From contig NC_068338.1 in NCBI RefSeq assembly GCF_014633365.1, forward strand, positions 22,454,616-22,518,615: a DNA stretch of 64,000 nt, in the 5' to 3' direction. The notes under the pieces are model-generated. The model saw only the letters and a list, made by a program, of their open reading frames with translations. It was not told the DNA's origin and ran no database searches. The number at the start of each line of letters is the position of its first letter. The stretch's first letter is position 1. This stretch comes from Diospyros lotus. Lineage: Eukaryota; Streptophyta; Magnoliopsida; Ericales; Ebenaceae. Made by a program: the position numbers and the translations under genes. Below, one piece after another: positions 34,063 to 44,500 of this stretch.

Positions 34063-35379
34063 CAATGTGTTGGGGTGTTGCTCTTTGGGCCCCTAGGTTC
34101 CGTGTTCGAACCTTAACCAGAAGATAATTCAGCAAGCAATGAGCAATCCTGAAAAATAAAAAATACTTACGGCCCTCACGTTTGTGGTTGTACTAGGGGT
34201 CGAAACCGGCCTACTAAATTCCCTGATTTATCTCTCTTGCTGAAATCATGGGACCGAATAATGGAGGCGCTCGTGATGATACGTTAACCAAAAAACAAAA
34301 AGTGTGATATATTTAAATGGAGTCATGCTAGATGTATATCCATTTTGTACATCTTGGGCTACACACAGGGGTATTATGATAAAAATACCCCTCGCCTTCA
34401 TGCGCCTCATGAGGGACATTTTTGTCATTGATATACCTTTGTGTAATCTAAAGTGTACACAAAGGTATACCAATAATATTATTCATTTAAATGTACACAT
34501 CCAATTTGTTCAGTACCAATAGTATACCATACCAATGACCATAGCATCTTGTCTTTTACATCATCAAGTACACACGATATCATTAAAATAGCACAACATT
34601 ACTATTACAAAGTAGCAATGAACATTTTTCTCATTAGAAATGGTGAGTTGCCAGTTAAATTTTTTCTTCTTTAGATAAATCAACTCTTCTAGACACGAGA
34701 TCCTCAAAAGCAACATAACTCGAGTGATATTGGAAAATTGTACACCCAAACATGCCTTCCATGACACTGATAGCCAATATTACACTAAACAATGAAGGGG
34801 GCTACCTTGTCATCCCAACAAACATGTTTCAACTTGAAGTCATGATAAATATGAAACTTGCTTTAGAGGGCATCCACAAAATGGTTGTGTACACTCTTCG
34901 AAGAATTGGAGTGGATTTAGAAATCTAGGTTGGGGAATGATAAAATTTTAAAATGTTGATGTAATAAAATTATTATATAATTAATAATAAGATTTGAGTT
35001 TGAAATTAATGATAAAAGTTAATTTTAAAAAGTTATTATTTGTGTTTATTTGAAATTAATGATAGAATTTGGGCAAGTTTGATATTGGGCTTACAATTTT
35101 TTACTTATAAATGGATTATGATTAGCAGTTCAGAGACATATTTTCTCTACCTACATTCAACTCAAAAGGTATCCAGCTGGTGTTGTTTCCTTCCTTACTT
35201 ATTCTCGATATATACTACCATTTTCTCGAGGTTCTGTCTCTGGAGCTCGACGAGGACGACTACGAGGTCGAACTTGAGGAGGCGACAAACATGGGACTTC
35301 ATGAACTGTTCGAACCACACAGGATAGGACTGCAGCCTCTTGAGCTCCTTGGCGGCGACAAGTGCTTCCTTGCTCATCT
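34063..35379 (+). repeat. segmental duplication copy 2, left block
   Basis: Counterpart of 15382-16704. It contains the second MITE-like stretch (about 34290-34505) and the second PPR-family exon fragment. Near the left edge, GTGTTCGAACC resembles a tRNA B box (the copy-1 version is GTGTTTGAACC), so a SINE-derived origin of this part is possible but unproven. Confidence 0.88.
35195..35377 (-). pseudogene. At1g62350-like PPR exon fragment, second copy
   Basis: The minus strand reads MSKEALVAAKELKRLQ from 35377 and continues to VELQRQNLEK, so the in-frame TAG seen in the 16.5-kb copy is a CAG here. The N-terminal targeting region is lost: at 35379/35380 the sequence switches to the copia fragment, creating a chimeric frame with transposon sequence upstream. 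Several substitutions against the first copy (for example R to W, S to C) suggest no purifying selection. Confidence 0.68.
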
Positions 35380-35869
35380 CCTTGTTTAGCCATTGCTTTA
35401 GTAAGAATATCAACTTCTTGTGAACCAATAGGAATATAGGTAAGATTAATCCCTCCATCTTCAATTTCCTGTTTAACAAAGTGGCGATCAATCCTCACGT
35501 GTTTCATTCGTTCATATTGTACCGGATTATTCACAATGTTTATTACTAATTTGCTGTCACTATATAGTCTGGTAGGAGTAGTTATTGGTGTCTTTAAGTC
35601 TTCCATTAGTTTTTCAAGCCAAATTATTTCACACACCCCTTGATGTGTTTGCTAGTGGGTGAATGCATAAATAGACTCATTACACTCACAGCATGTGCTA
35701 TATCCGGTCGTGTAAGGGATAAATAGATCAATTTGCCCACTAACTGTTGGTATCTTTCTCTGTCTATTGGACTCTCCATTCCATCCACTTTATCCTTCCA
35801 ATTTTGTTCCAATGGTATGCTAGTTGGCTTACAACCAAGTTCCCCATAGTTATGTGGAGGCGTGCACAA
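35380..35869 (-). mobile_element. Ty1/copia fragment, second copy
   Basis: Counterpart of 20950-21439: RNase H block (LYSDSKLVINIVNNPVQ, KHVRIDRHFVKQEI) and RT end (RYQQLVGKLIYLSLTR). The RNase H C-terminus and the 3' LTR are gone, cut by the deletion that joined it to the PPR-family exon. Confidence 0.8.
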
Positions 35870-37611
35870 CGGGACTTGGGGTCAAGACTTCGACAAGTAT
35901 AGAAGGTGGGGTCAGATGGTTGCGTAGGAGACGACATAATGAATTGGAGGAATTGACACTAAAAGTTTAAACTGATAGATAACGCATTAACTTTATCTTT
36001 TAAATTATGATTTCTACATTTAACATTAATCAACAAACTCAACCATTTAAATATATACTCATTATGATTTATTTAAATACACAGAGATGAACCCATAATA
36101 GCTTTAAAAATCACAAAGACACCAATCAAATATTAATCAATTTTACTTGCAAACCTTGAGTAAATTTGGCAATATGAATAATCATCTAAACCATACTAAC
36201 AATGTCTTGAATTCATTAAAATTTGTTATCATAATGTTATAATTTTTAAATAAAGAGCATCTCCAAAGCATGAAGCTCCTTGCTTTGCAAGACTTGAGAG
36301 AGGGTTGTATCTATGCAACCTTTCATTTGCTTTTTAGTCGAAAGTTGGTTTCTACAACTCAAACTCATGGCCTTCCAATCAAAAAAGAGCAACCTTACCA
36401 TTGTGACCAAAGTTCACCTCATTATAAATTTTCAAGTAATTTTGATATTCATAAAAGTAGGCGAACAAGCCAAAGTCAATCTCCCAATCAATAAAGGCTC
36501 TATCATCATTACAACCCTTTCTCTTATCAATTACATGAATTTTAGTACTCTAATAATCTTCATCCACAGTTACTCTTCTATAAGGTAGTTAGCCTCCATT
36601 ACTATAAATTTTAATTTTTTTGTTTAATAATTGTTTAGTATAGAAAAAAAAATAATAATAATAACTTTGGTATTCTTTTCATGTTTTTCACGGCTTTACT
36701 TGAAATATTGGATTTTCTAAACATCATAATAACTTTGTAAGTCCATTGTTCAATAATTCATAGAAGTAGTTGCTTATGATATCTCCGTAGCACTTATTTT
36801 TAATTAACGATGTCGACCCCACCCAACTAGTCTAGCAATCTATTCCACAAGTTTGATCAAGAAAACAAACAAGAATCAAGTCAACTAGGCCCAAAGCACG
36901 CAAACAATTCAAAGTAAAAAAGGATAGTTGGTATTGCAAAAAAAATATTTATTGATGAAGGAAACCATATTACAAGGCTAAATAAGCTTTCTACCAAACA
37001 GGTAACTTGATAGAAAATATGGCAAAAAGATTAGTTAGGTACACTGGAACTCTATTCAAACAAGAACAACATACCAAGACTTTATCCCACCATGCGGGGG
37101 AAAGGAATTAATAATAGCACTATTATTTTATTTTTGCCATTCGATTCTATAACTCATAGTGAGTTTCATGAATGTTTCGCAAATAATGAGTTTGTACATT
37201 GGCCAAGTGTTTCCAAAGAGTTCCTAGATCTAAATTATTTTAAAAAAGTAATATCATGAGTTTGGACAAATATAAGATGTTTTGGAGTGTTCCAGAAGTG
37301 GTAGCATCCAAAACAGCACCTCTAGCGATATTCATAAATTACACAGAAACCTAGCATCAAGTTTGTTGACCATTGTAGCTCTATTAATGTCATCATGGCT
37401 ATTTGAATAGCATAGATAATATTTGAGTGTTATATGACAGATACAAAGGATATAAATGCATGGCATTCTAACATCTCTACTCATGGCAGTGATAATATTA
37501 GGGGCTTGGCTGAATCTCTCCTTGAGTCATTGGAAAGGTGGAGGAAAAAGTTAAAAAATTAACAAAGTAGAAATTTAGACCAAAGCAACATTAGTTTTGA
37601 GCTTCCAATGC
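35870..37611. other. duplicated spacer, copy 2
   Basis: Counterpart of 21440-23184, with the AAT microsatellite shortened and an A run added near 36645. No gene recognised. Confidence 0.4.
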
Positions 37612-39611
37612 GCACCTTTAAAGCCCTCATGAACCAGATATTTGAACCCTACCTACGCCAGTTCATTTTGGTCTTCTTTGATAGTATCCTAGTTTACAAT
37701 CCCAATTTATCCAAATACCTAGAGCACTTAAAGACAACTTTATAAGTCCTCAGATTCAATAAGTTGTTCATCAAAAAGTCCAAATGTGTTTGTGCACAAA
37801 CCCAGGTGGAATACCTTGGCCATGTTATAACAAGAGCAGGGGTGAGCACAAACCCCCAGAAGGTGGCAGAAATGATTGCTTAGCCAAGGCCGATGAATGT
37901 GAAGGCTCTAAGGGGAGTCATGGGCCTTACAGGCTATTATCGAAGGTTTGTTAAGAACTACAGTATCATCAGCAAGCCCTTAACTGAATTGCTGAAGAAT
38001 GAGGGATTCCTTTGGGGTGAAGAGGCTAAAGCAACCTTTGAAAGGCTAAAGAGGGCCATGAGTGATGTTACCACATTGGGCCTCCTGGATTTCAACCAGC
38101 CTTTTATACTAGAGACTGATGCTAGCAATTATGAGGTGGGGGCAGTGTTGGTGCAAGGGGGCAGATACCTAGCCTTCATTAGTCAAGCCTTAGCCCCTAA
38201 ACAGTTGGGCCTCAGCATGTACGAGAAAGAACTACTGGCCATCCTAATAGCAATAGAGATGTGGAGGCATTACCTGGGAGAGTAAAGTCATTATCAGAAC
38301 AGATCACAAAAGTTTAAAGTTTCTACTATAGGAGAAACTCCATACACACCTCCAAAGGAAAGGTATGTCCAAACTAATGAGCCTTGACTATGTTATCTAA
38401 TACAGGAAGGGACATGAGAGCAACGCAGCAGATGCCCTCTCCTGATGCATGGAAGAAGGAGCCTTAGGTGCAATGACCTCCATTACACCTGAGTGGTATC
38501 TGGAAGTGGCATCTAGTGATGGGAATGGAGAATGGACCAAAGAGCTTATAGAGCAATTGACCTTAGATCCAACTAGTAGGTCGGGCTATTCACTAAGGAA
38601 TGGGATGCTAAGGCTTAAGGAGAGATTAGTGATTGGAAATGATGAGCCACTAAGGAGGAAGGTAATGACAGCCCTTCATGACTCCTCGGTTGGGGGCCAC
38701 TAAGGGGTCCAAAATAATTATAGCAGAATCCATCAACTGTTTTATTAGCCTGGACTAAAGAAGGCAGTGCAAGAGTATGTGAAGGGTTATGACGTTTGTA
38801 GCCGGTGTAAACATGAGAACATTCACCCCCCAGGACTGATACAACTGTTGCCTCTCCCGGAGCAGGCATGGTCAAGCATAAGCACAAACTTTGTGGAAGG
38901 ATTGCCCGAGTCAGAGGGCAAAGATTGCATATTGGTAACCGTGGACAGACTTACGAAATACGCCCATTTTATGAGCCTAACATGTCCCTTTACCGCCCAA
39001 GAGGTAGCAACTAGCAAGGGTGTTTCTAGACTAAGTAGGGAAACATGGGTTGCCTCAGGTCATTTTATATGACCGAGACAAAGTCTTTAGAAGCCTACTT
39101 TGGAAGGAGCTAATGAAGTTGTTGGGAACACAACTCCATATGTCTTATGCCTACCACCTCGAAACAGATAGGCAGACAGAATGAATCAACCAATGTCTAG
39201 AAACTTACCTCAAGTGTATGTGCTTAGTGCATTCAACAGGATGGCACAAATGGCTGCCCTTAGCATAATGGTGGTACAACACCAACCACCATACCGCCCT
39301 AAAAATGACCCCCTTTGAGGCACTATTTGGGTATAAGCCACCCTTGTTACCCATCAATTAGAGTCCTACCTAATCTAGTGGCCATGGTTAACGACTACTT
39401 GGCTCAGAGGCAGCAGGTAGTGTAGACTTTAAAGGAAGAGTTGGCAAGTGCCCAAAATAGGATGAAACAATACATGGATAAGAAGAGGAGTGAATGGTCT
39501 TTCTCAGTTGGGGACAAAGTGTATTTGAAGCTGAGGCAAGCTCAATTGAGGACCCTCTCTTCCAAGGCAGTGACTAAGCTCAGTCTCAAGTTTTATGGCC
39601 CTCATGAAGTG
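37612..39611 (+). mobile_element. Ty3/gypsy 3' half, copy 2, part before the insertion
   Basis: Same content as copy 1: RT end, RNase H (37893-38285), integrase pieces (38449-38703, 38767-39072) and stops at mostly the same places, for example at the end of HYLGE, so these predate the duplication. The catalytic RT motif is FFDS here and FFYD in copy 1. The element continues at 52817 beyond the Athila-like insertion. Confidence 0.87.
39607..39611 (+). other. target-site duplication, left
   Basis: AAGTG precedes the 5' LTR and recurs right after the 3' LTR at 52817-52821. Duplication copy 1 holds the uninterrupted site, with a single AAGTG (CATGAAGTGTTGGC at about 25180). Confidence 0.93.
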
Positions 39612-39894
39612 TGATTAGTGATCAATTTTGTAAAAATTTTATTATAATTTCACCCTTATTTTGATCTTAAAATGGTTTAAATTGAATATTATTATGCATT
39701 TTGTAATTTTGTGCATGTTTAAAAATATTAATATAAAAATATATAAAATATAAAAATTAAATATAATATATATAATAATATAATATATATAATAATATAA
39801 ATATGGAAAGCCCAACACAAGGAAGGCCCAAGCCCAAGCCCAACACAAGGAAGCCCCAAGCCCAAAAATATGAAAAGCCCAAGTTCCACAAATT

Positions 39895-39982
39895 GATGAC
39901 ATCATCGCTTACATCATGGGTTGGAGTGACATCATTGTTTACATCATGAGTTGGAATGATATCATCGCTTACATCATGTGTT
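39895..39982 (+). promoter_or_regulatory. triple TGACATCAT repeat upstream of the LTR TATA box
   Basis: Three roughly 32-bp units each contain TGA(C/T)ATCAT followed by (G/T)(C/T)TTACATCATG, starting 110-200 bp upstream of the TATA box. TGACATCA resembles a bZIP half-site pair, and repeated short units at this position are typical of LTR enhancers. The 3' LTR keeps the same three units. Enhancer function is inference. Confidence 0.4.
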
Positions 39983-40090
39983 AGATATTTTATTTATCTT
40001 TGTATTTTTAAATTAGTTATTTTATTTTTCTTTAGATATTTTGTATTATTAAATTATATAATTGAGTGGTCTCTATTGCATCTTTTACCC

Positions 40091-40098
40091 TATAAATA
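40091..40098 (+). promoter_or_regulatory. TATA box in the 5' LTR
   Basis: CCCTATAAATAGAGC is a near-perfect plant TATA box. Transcription would start about 30 bp downstream, leaving the six 55-bp repeats and some 1.3 kb of LTR in the transcribed leader. The 3' LTR copy is at 51515-51522. Confidence 0.7.
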
Positions 40099-40286
40099 GA
40101 GCACTTGGGGTGCATTTGTAACCATTCAATTTTCCTATAATGAAAGTATAGTTGTGTTCTTGAGATTTCTCTCTCAAAATTTTCACTTTAGTTTCAATAT
40201 GATTTCGTTCTTAGAATTTCTCTCTTAAATCTTCAACCTTTGTTTCCATATAGTTGTATTATGTTATTCATATTATCTTTTTATTA

Positions 40287-40615
40287 TATACTGCCTATAT
40301 GGTCGGTTGAATATTGTCTTTAAATATTGTCTTTTCATTATAAACCGCCTATATGGTCGGTTAAAAAATAGTCTTTCAATTCTTGTCTTTTCATTATATA
40401 CCGCCTATATGGTCGGTTAAAAAATAGTCTTTCAATTCTTGTCTTTTCATTATAAACCGCCTATATGGTCGGTTAAAAAATAGTCTTTCAATTCTTGTCT
40501 TTTCATTAGAAACCGCCTATATGGTCGGTTAAAAAATAATCTTTCAATTCTTGTCTTTTCATTATATACCGCCTATATGGTCGGTTAAAAAATAGTCTTT
40601 TAAATACTGTCTTTT
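40287..40615 (+). repeat. six tandem 55-bp repeats in the 5' LTR leader
   Basis: Each unit has CCGCCTATATGGTCGGTT, followed in most by AAAAAATAGTCTTTCAATTC and TTGTCTTTTCATTATA. The first unit is diverged (GGTTGAATATTG). The same six lie at 51715-52040 in the 3' LTR. They sit downstream of the TATA box and so should be in the RNA leader; CCGCC/GGTCGG parts could pair. Confidence 0.85.
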
Positions 40616-41397
40616 AATTCCCGTCATTTAAATTCCTGCCAATTTATTTTAAAAATGAAGATGAGTAACTGAATCCGATCTTGGGTTAAGGCAAGGACAG
40701 TGTCCAACGCCAATGATTCCTAAAGAAAGCTGCGCTTCAATTGTGTAATATTAATCTGATTTAATTTGAGCAGTGTGCGTATAGTGTATCATTGAGTTTG
40801 GATTGGAGCATAAGCCTAACTTAGAGTTTCCATGCCACGTATGGAGATTGCTAGACCTGGAAATGTTTTCATACCCAAGCCCAAATGATTAATCTGTACC
40901 TATAAATTCTATCTGTGGGATATAATTCAATTTATGATAATTGCTTGACTTAGAATTTCCATGCCATGTATGGAGATTGCTTAAACAAGAATTATCATTA
41001 TCTTGAACTAAAATTACTCATAGATCTGCAAAACTTAATTCAGATGAATATTATTGATTTTTTCTATTAAGTTGGGAATTAATTGGTTTTGACACTGAAA
41101 TTGTCTTGACCCAAGCTACTTAAACTCATTGTTAATTTAGTTTTAATCATTTCCTTTAGATTATCTTAATCACCTCTTAAAATCAAATATTCAGTGATTT
41201 CTGTTTTCATCCAAAATAATCTCCCTGTGAACCGACTCGGACTCACCGAATTATAAATTTAAAATTGTACTACACGCACACTCGCACACTGGCGAGTATA
41301 ATCGCGCTATACCTGCTTTAACAAAAGGATTAATGTTTGAGAAATTTGGTTGTTGTTTTGATAAATAAATGTGCAGGGTAGCGTAGCAGTCAGTTTT

Positions 41398-41415
41398 TGG
41401 CGCCGTTGCCGGGGA
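41398..41415 (+). other. primer binding site (tRNA-Asp type)
   Basis: TGGCGCCGTTGCCGGGGA lies five bases after the LTR end. This sequence is the known Athila-group PBS, complementary to the 3' end of plant tRNA-Asp. Confidence 0.85.
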
Positions 41416-41566
41416 GATTAATTGGTAACTTAGTGTGTTATTTTTGTTGTTTTACTACTTTTAAAAAAAACAAAAAAAAAATAAATATTTTAAAGATAAA
41501 GAAAAAAATCTATATACTTAAAAAAAAAAAAAACTTGTTAGGTAACTTTTAGTTACTAAATAGTGT

Positions 41567-44500
41567 ATGAGACTTAAATCAGGTAGAGTGCTAGAACAAG
41601 AAGTCCATTCACAATCTCTAATGTCTCAACAAAATGATAACATGTCTGCTCAAGGGGGTGATCATGTTGATCAAGATCCCTTGGGAGCTGAAATGCTTGG
41701 ACCTCTCAGGGACTATTTGCACCCTCCGAGGCAAACTACTCCCTCTTGCATTGTACTTCCAGTTAACCATCATAGATTCAACTTTAAACCGGGTACCAGT
41801 CAGATGTTACCTACTTTTCATGGTATGGATTCGGAAAATCCGTACACTCACATGAGAGAATTTAAAGAGGTCTGCGGCACTTGTGTCGATCAGAATGTCA
41901 ATGAGGATACTGTGAGGCTAAAATTGTTCCCATTTTCATTAAAAGACAAAGCTAAAATGTGGTTAAACACATTAGAGTCGAGATCAATAGGAACATGGAG
42001 AGAAATGCAAACTAAATTTTTAAAGAAATACTTTCCGGCCAATAGGACAGCATCCCTTCAAAGACAAATGATGAACTTTGCTTATAAACCCACCGAGTCA
42101 TTTGCTCAAGCTTGGGATCGTTTCAAAGATCTACTTCTTACTTGCCTACATCATGCTTTTGAGCAGTGGCGGGTGGTTAGTTTTTTTCATGATGCCTTAA
42201 CCCCCAACCTTAAGATGTTAGTGTCGACCATGTGCAATGGTGAATTTTATGAGAAGACACCTGAAGAAGCTTTTCACTTTTTCGACACTTTAGCTGAGAA
42301 TACTAGGAATTGGGAGGTAAGTCCATTGTCTTTGGAAGACTCAAGAGAGCATGTCAGTCCACAACCTCGAGGAAAATTTCAAATAAGTGAAAGTGATAAC
42401 ATCAATGCCCGGTTAACAGCATTAACAAAGAAGATGGAAGAATTAGAGTTAAAAAAAACCAAGGCCGTTCATGAGGTGGAAGTCCTTTGCGTGGTTTGTG
42501 AGACGAATGGCCATATGACAGAAGATTGTCCTACCATTCCTGCTTTTAAAGAGGTCCTCTATGGCCAAGCATTTGGAGCACAACCACGTCAGACAGAGGG
42601 TAGGCCTTATCAGAATCAGAATCAGAGTGGGAACTACTTAGGGTACAATCCTAATTCCAATACATACCACCCCAACTCCCGTAATCACCCTAATTTTTCA
42701 TGGAGAAATGATTCTGCCGCCCAACCCCATGCACCATTCCCCTCACAGCCACAGTCTTACCAACCAAACCAAGGGTCATCTGGTGCATATCAACCTCCTC
42801 ATAAGAGATCTCTAGAGGACACCCTACAACAATTCATGCAAGGTCAAATAGGAACTAATACCCAAGTAGCCAAGTTTCAAGAACAAACAAATAGGGCTCT
42901 AGAAGACATGAGAAGTCAGCTAACTAAGTTGACTCAGACCTTGAGTGTTAGAGAACCAGGAAAGTTTCCCTCACAACCAAGTCCGAACCCCGTAGGTCAA
43001 GCCCATAGAGCTGAAGGGTCATCTAGTGAGAATCATGAACAAGTCCAGTCTGTCACTGTCCTTAGGAGTGGGAAAGTAATTGAGAAACCTAAGGACCCTA
43101 GGACAATGTGGCCTACCACTAGTAAAAAAGACCAAGGGCATGATGAAATGAATGATGAGGAAGTGAATGAAGGAAGTAAAGAGGGTAAAAAGAAAGCTGA
43201 GAAGGAAGAAAGAGAGCAAGAGAGAAAGCAAAAGAAAAAAGGGAAGAGTGTTGAAGAGAGATCCAAATTTGAACCTCGACCACCCTTTCCTCAAAAATTA
43301 ACCCAATCAAAAAGAGATAAAACAAATGCAGACATATACGAAGTATTCAAACAAGTAAGGATAAACATTCCTTTATTGGATGCAATTAAGCAAACACCTT
43401 CGTATGCTAAGTTTTTGAAGGATCTCTGTACAGTCAAAAGAAAAATCAATGTGCGAGAAAAAGCATTCTTGACAGAACAAGTAAGTGCTATCCTTCAATT
43501 TAAGACCCCTCCAAAGTACAAGGACCCAGGATGTCCTACCATTGCTTGCATAATTGGAAGCCAAAAAGTCGACCAAGCACTTCTTGACCTAGGGGCTAGT
43601 GTCAATCTGTTACCTTTCAGTGTCTATCAGCAACTAGGGTTAGGAGAACTCAAGCCCACTAGGGTCACTCTTCAATTGGCTGACCGATCAGTAAAAGTTC
43701 CTCGTGGGATTGTGGAGGATGTCCTAATCCAAGTGGACAAATTCTATTTCCCAGTGGACTTTATTGTCTTAGATACCCAGCCCCACCAGGGTCCTCAATC
43801 ACTTATTCCCGTTATCCTAGGGAGACCATTCCTTGCTACTTCGAATGCAATCATCAATTGTAGGAATGGGATCATGAAACTATCATTTGGGAATATGACG
43901 GTGGAGATGAATGTTTTCAAGGTAACTAAGCAACCAAATGACGAAATGGAATTGGAGGAAGTAGATTTAATCCAGACCTTAAGTGAAGAATACTTTGAGG
44001 AGGCTCTTTATGAGCAGGTTATTTATAAATTAGAGAAGCAAACTTCGAAAGGGATAGAGCCTGACGTTGAGTCAGCCAGGGTGATCACACAACTGATGCT
44101 TGGCCTAGAGCCATTGAAATTACCTGGGAATGAAACCACACCATCTTTGGTTCGCCCACCCCAACTTGAGAGAAAACCATTGCCGAATCACCTTAAGTAC
44201 GCATTCTTAGGTGAAAGGGAGTCTTTGCCAGTAGTGATTTCATCAAGCCTAGAATTGCATCAAGAGGAAGCATTACTAGATCTCCTCAGAATGCACAAAA
44301 AAGCTATAGGATGGTCTATCTCTGACCTACATGGCATTAGCCCCCTCACCTGCACCCATAGGATATTCTTAGAGGAAAATGCGAAACCTGTAAGGCAAAT
44401 GCAAAGGCGTTTGAACCCGAACATGAAAGAAGTTGTCCGGGGAGAGGTTCTTAAACTGTTAGATGCAGGTATCATCTACCCCATCTCAGATTCCAAATGG

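Larger units (their letters stand above)
35380..39611 (+). repeat. segmental duplication copy 2, right block (interrupted)
   Basis: Counterpart of 20950 to about 25185. It is interrupted at 39611 by the Athila-like element and resumes at 52817. The deletion joint with the left block shows CTTG microhomology: copy 1 has CATCTTCTTG at 16700 and ACCCTTG at 20948, copy 2 has CATCTCCTTG. Confidence 0.88.
39612..41392 (+). repeat. 5' LTR of the Athila-like element
   Basis: 1781 bp, TGATTAGTGATC ... GTAGCAGTCA. It contains a GCCCAAGCCCAACACAAGG-type repeat tract (about 39805-39890), three copies of a TGA(C/T)ATCAT...TTACATCATG unit (39895-39980), a TATA box and six 55-bp repeats downstream of it. 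The 3' LTR is 90 bp longer because of extra copies in the first tract. Confidence 0.93.

Noticed and set aside
35199..35636. A 145-codon minus-strand frame starting with copia RNase H and ending in an Arg/Pro-rich tail
   Set aside because: Chimeric by the deletion joint at 35379/35380; the tail is a wrong-frame reading of the PPR-family exon fragment.
40287..40615. Regularly spaced repeats that look like a small CRISPR array
   Set aside because: The units are directly tandem (55 bp, spacers are also conserved), lie inside an LTR, recur in the other LTR, and the genome is a plant's.
43019..43294. Phe/Leu/Ser-rich minus-strand frames resembling membrane proteins
   Set aside because: Antisense of the Lys/Glu-rich linker in gag-pol; not an independent gene.
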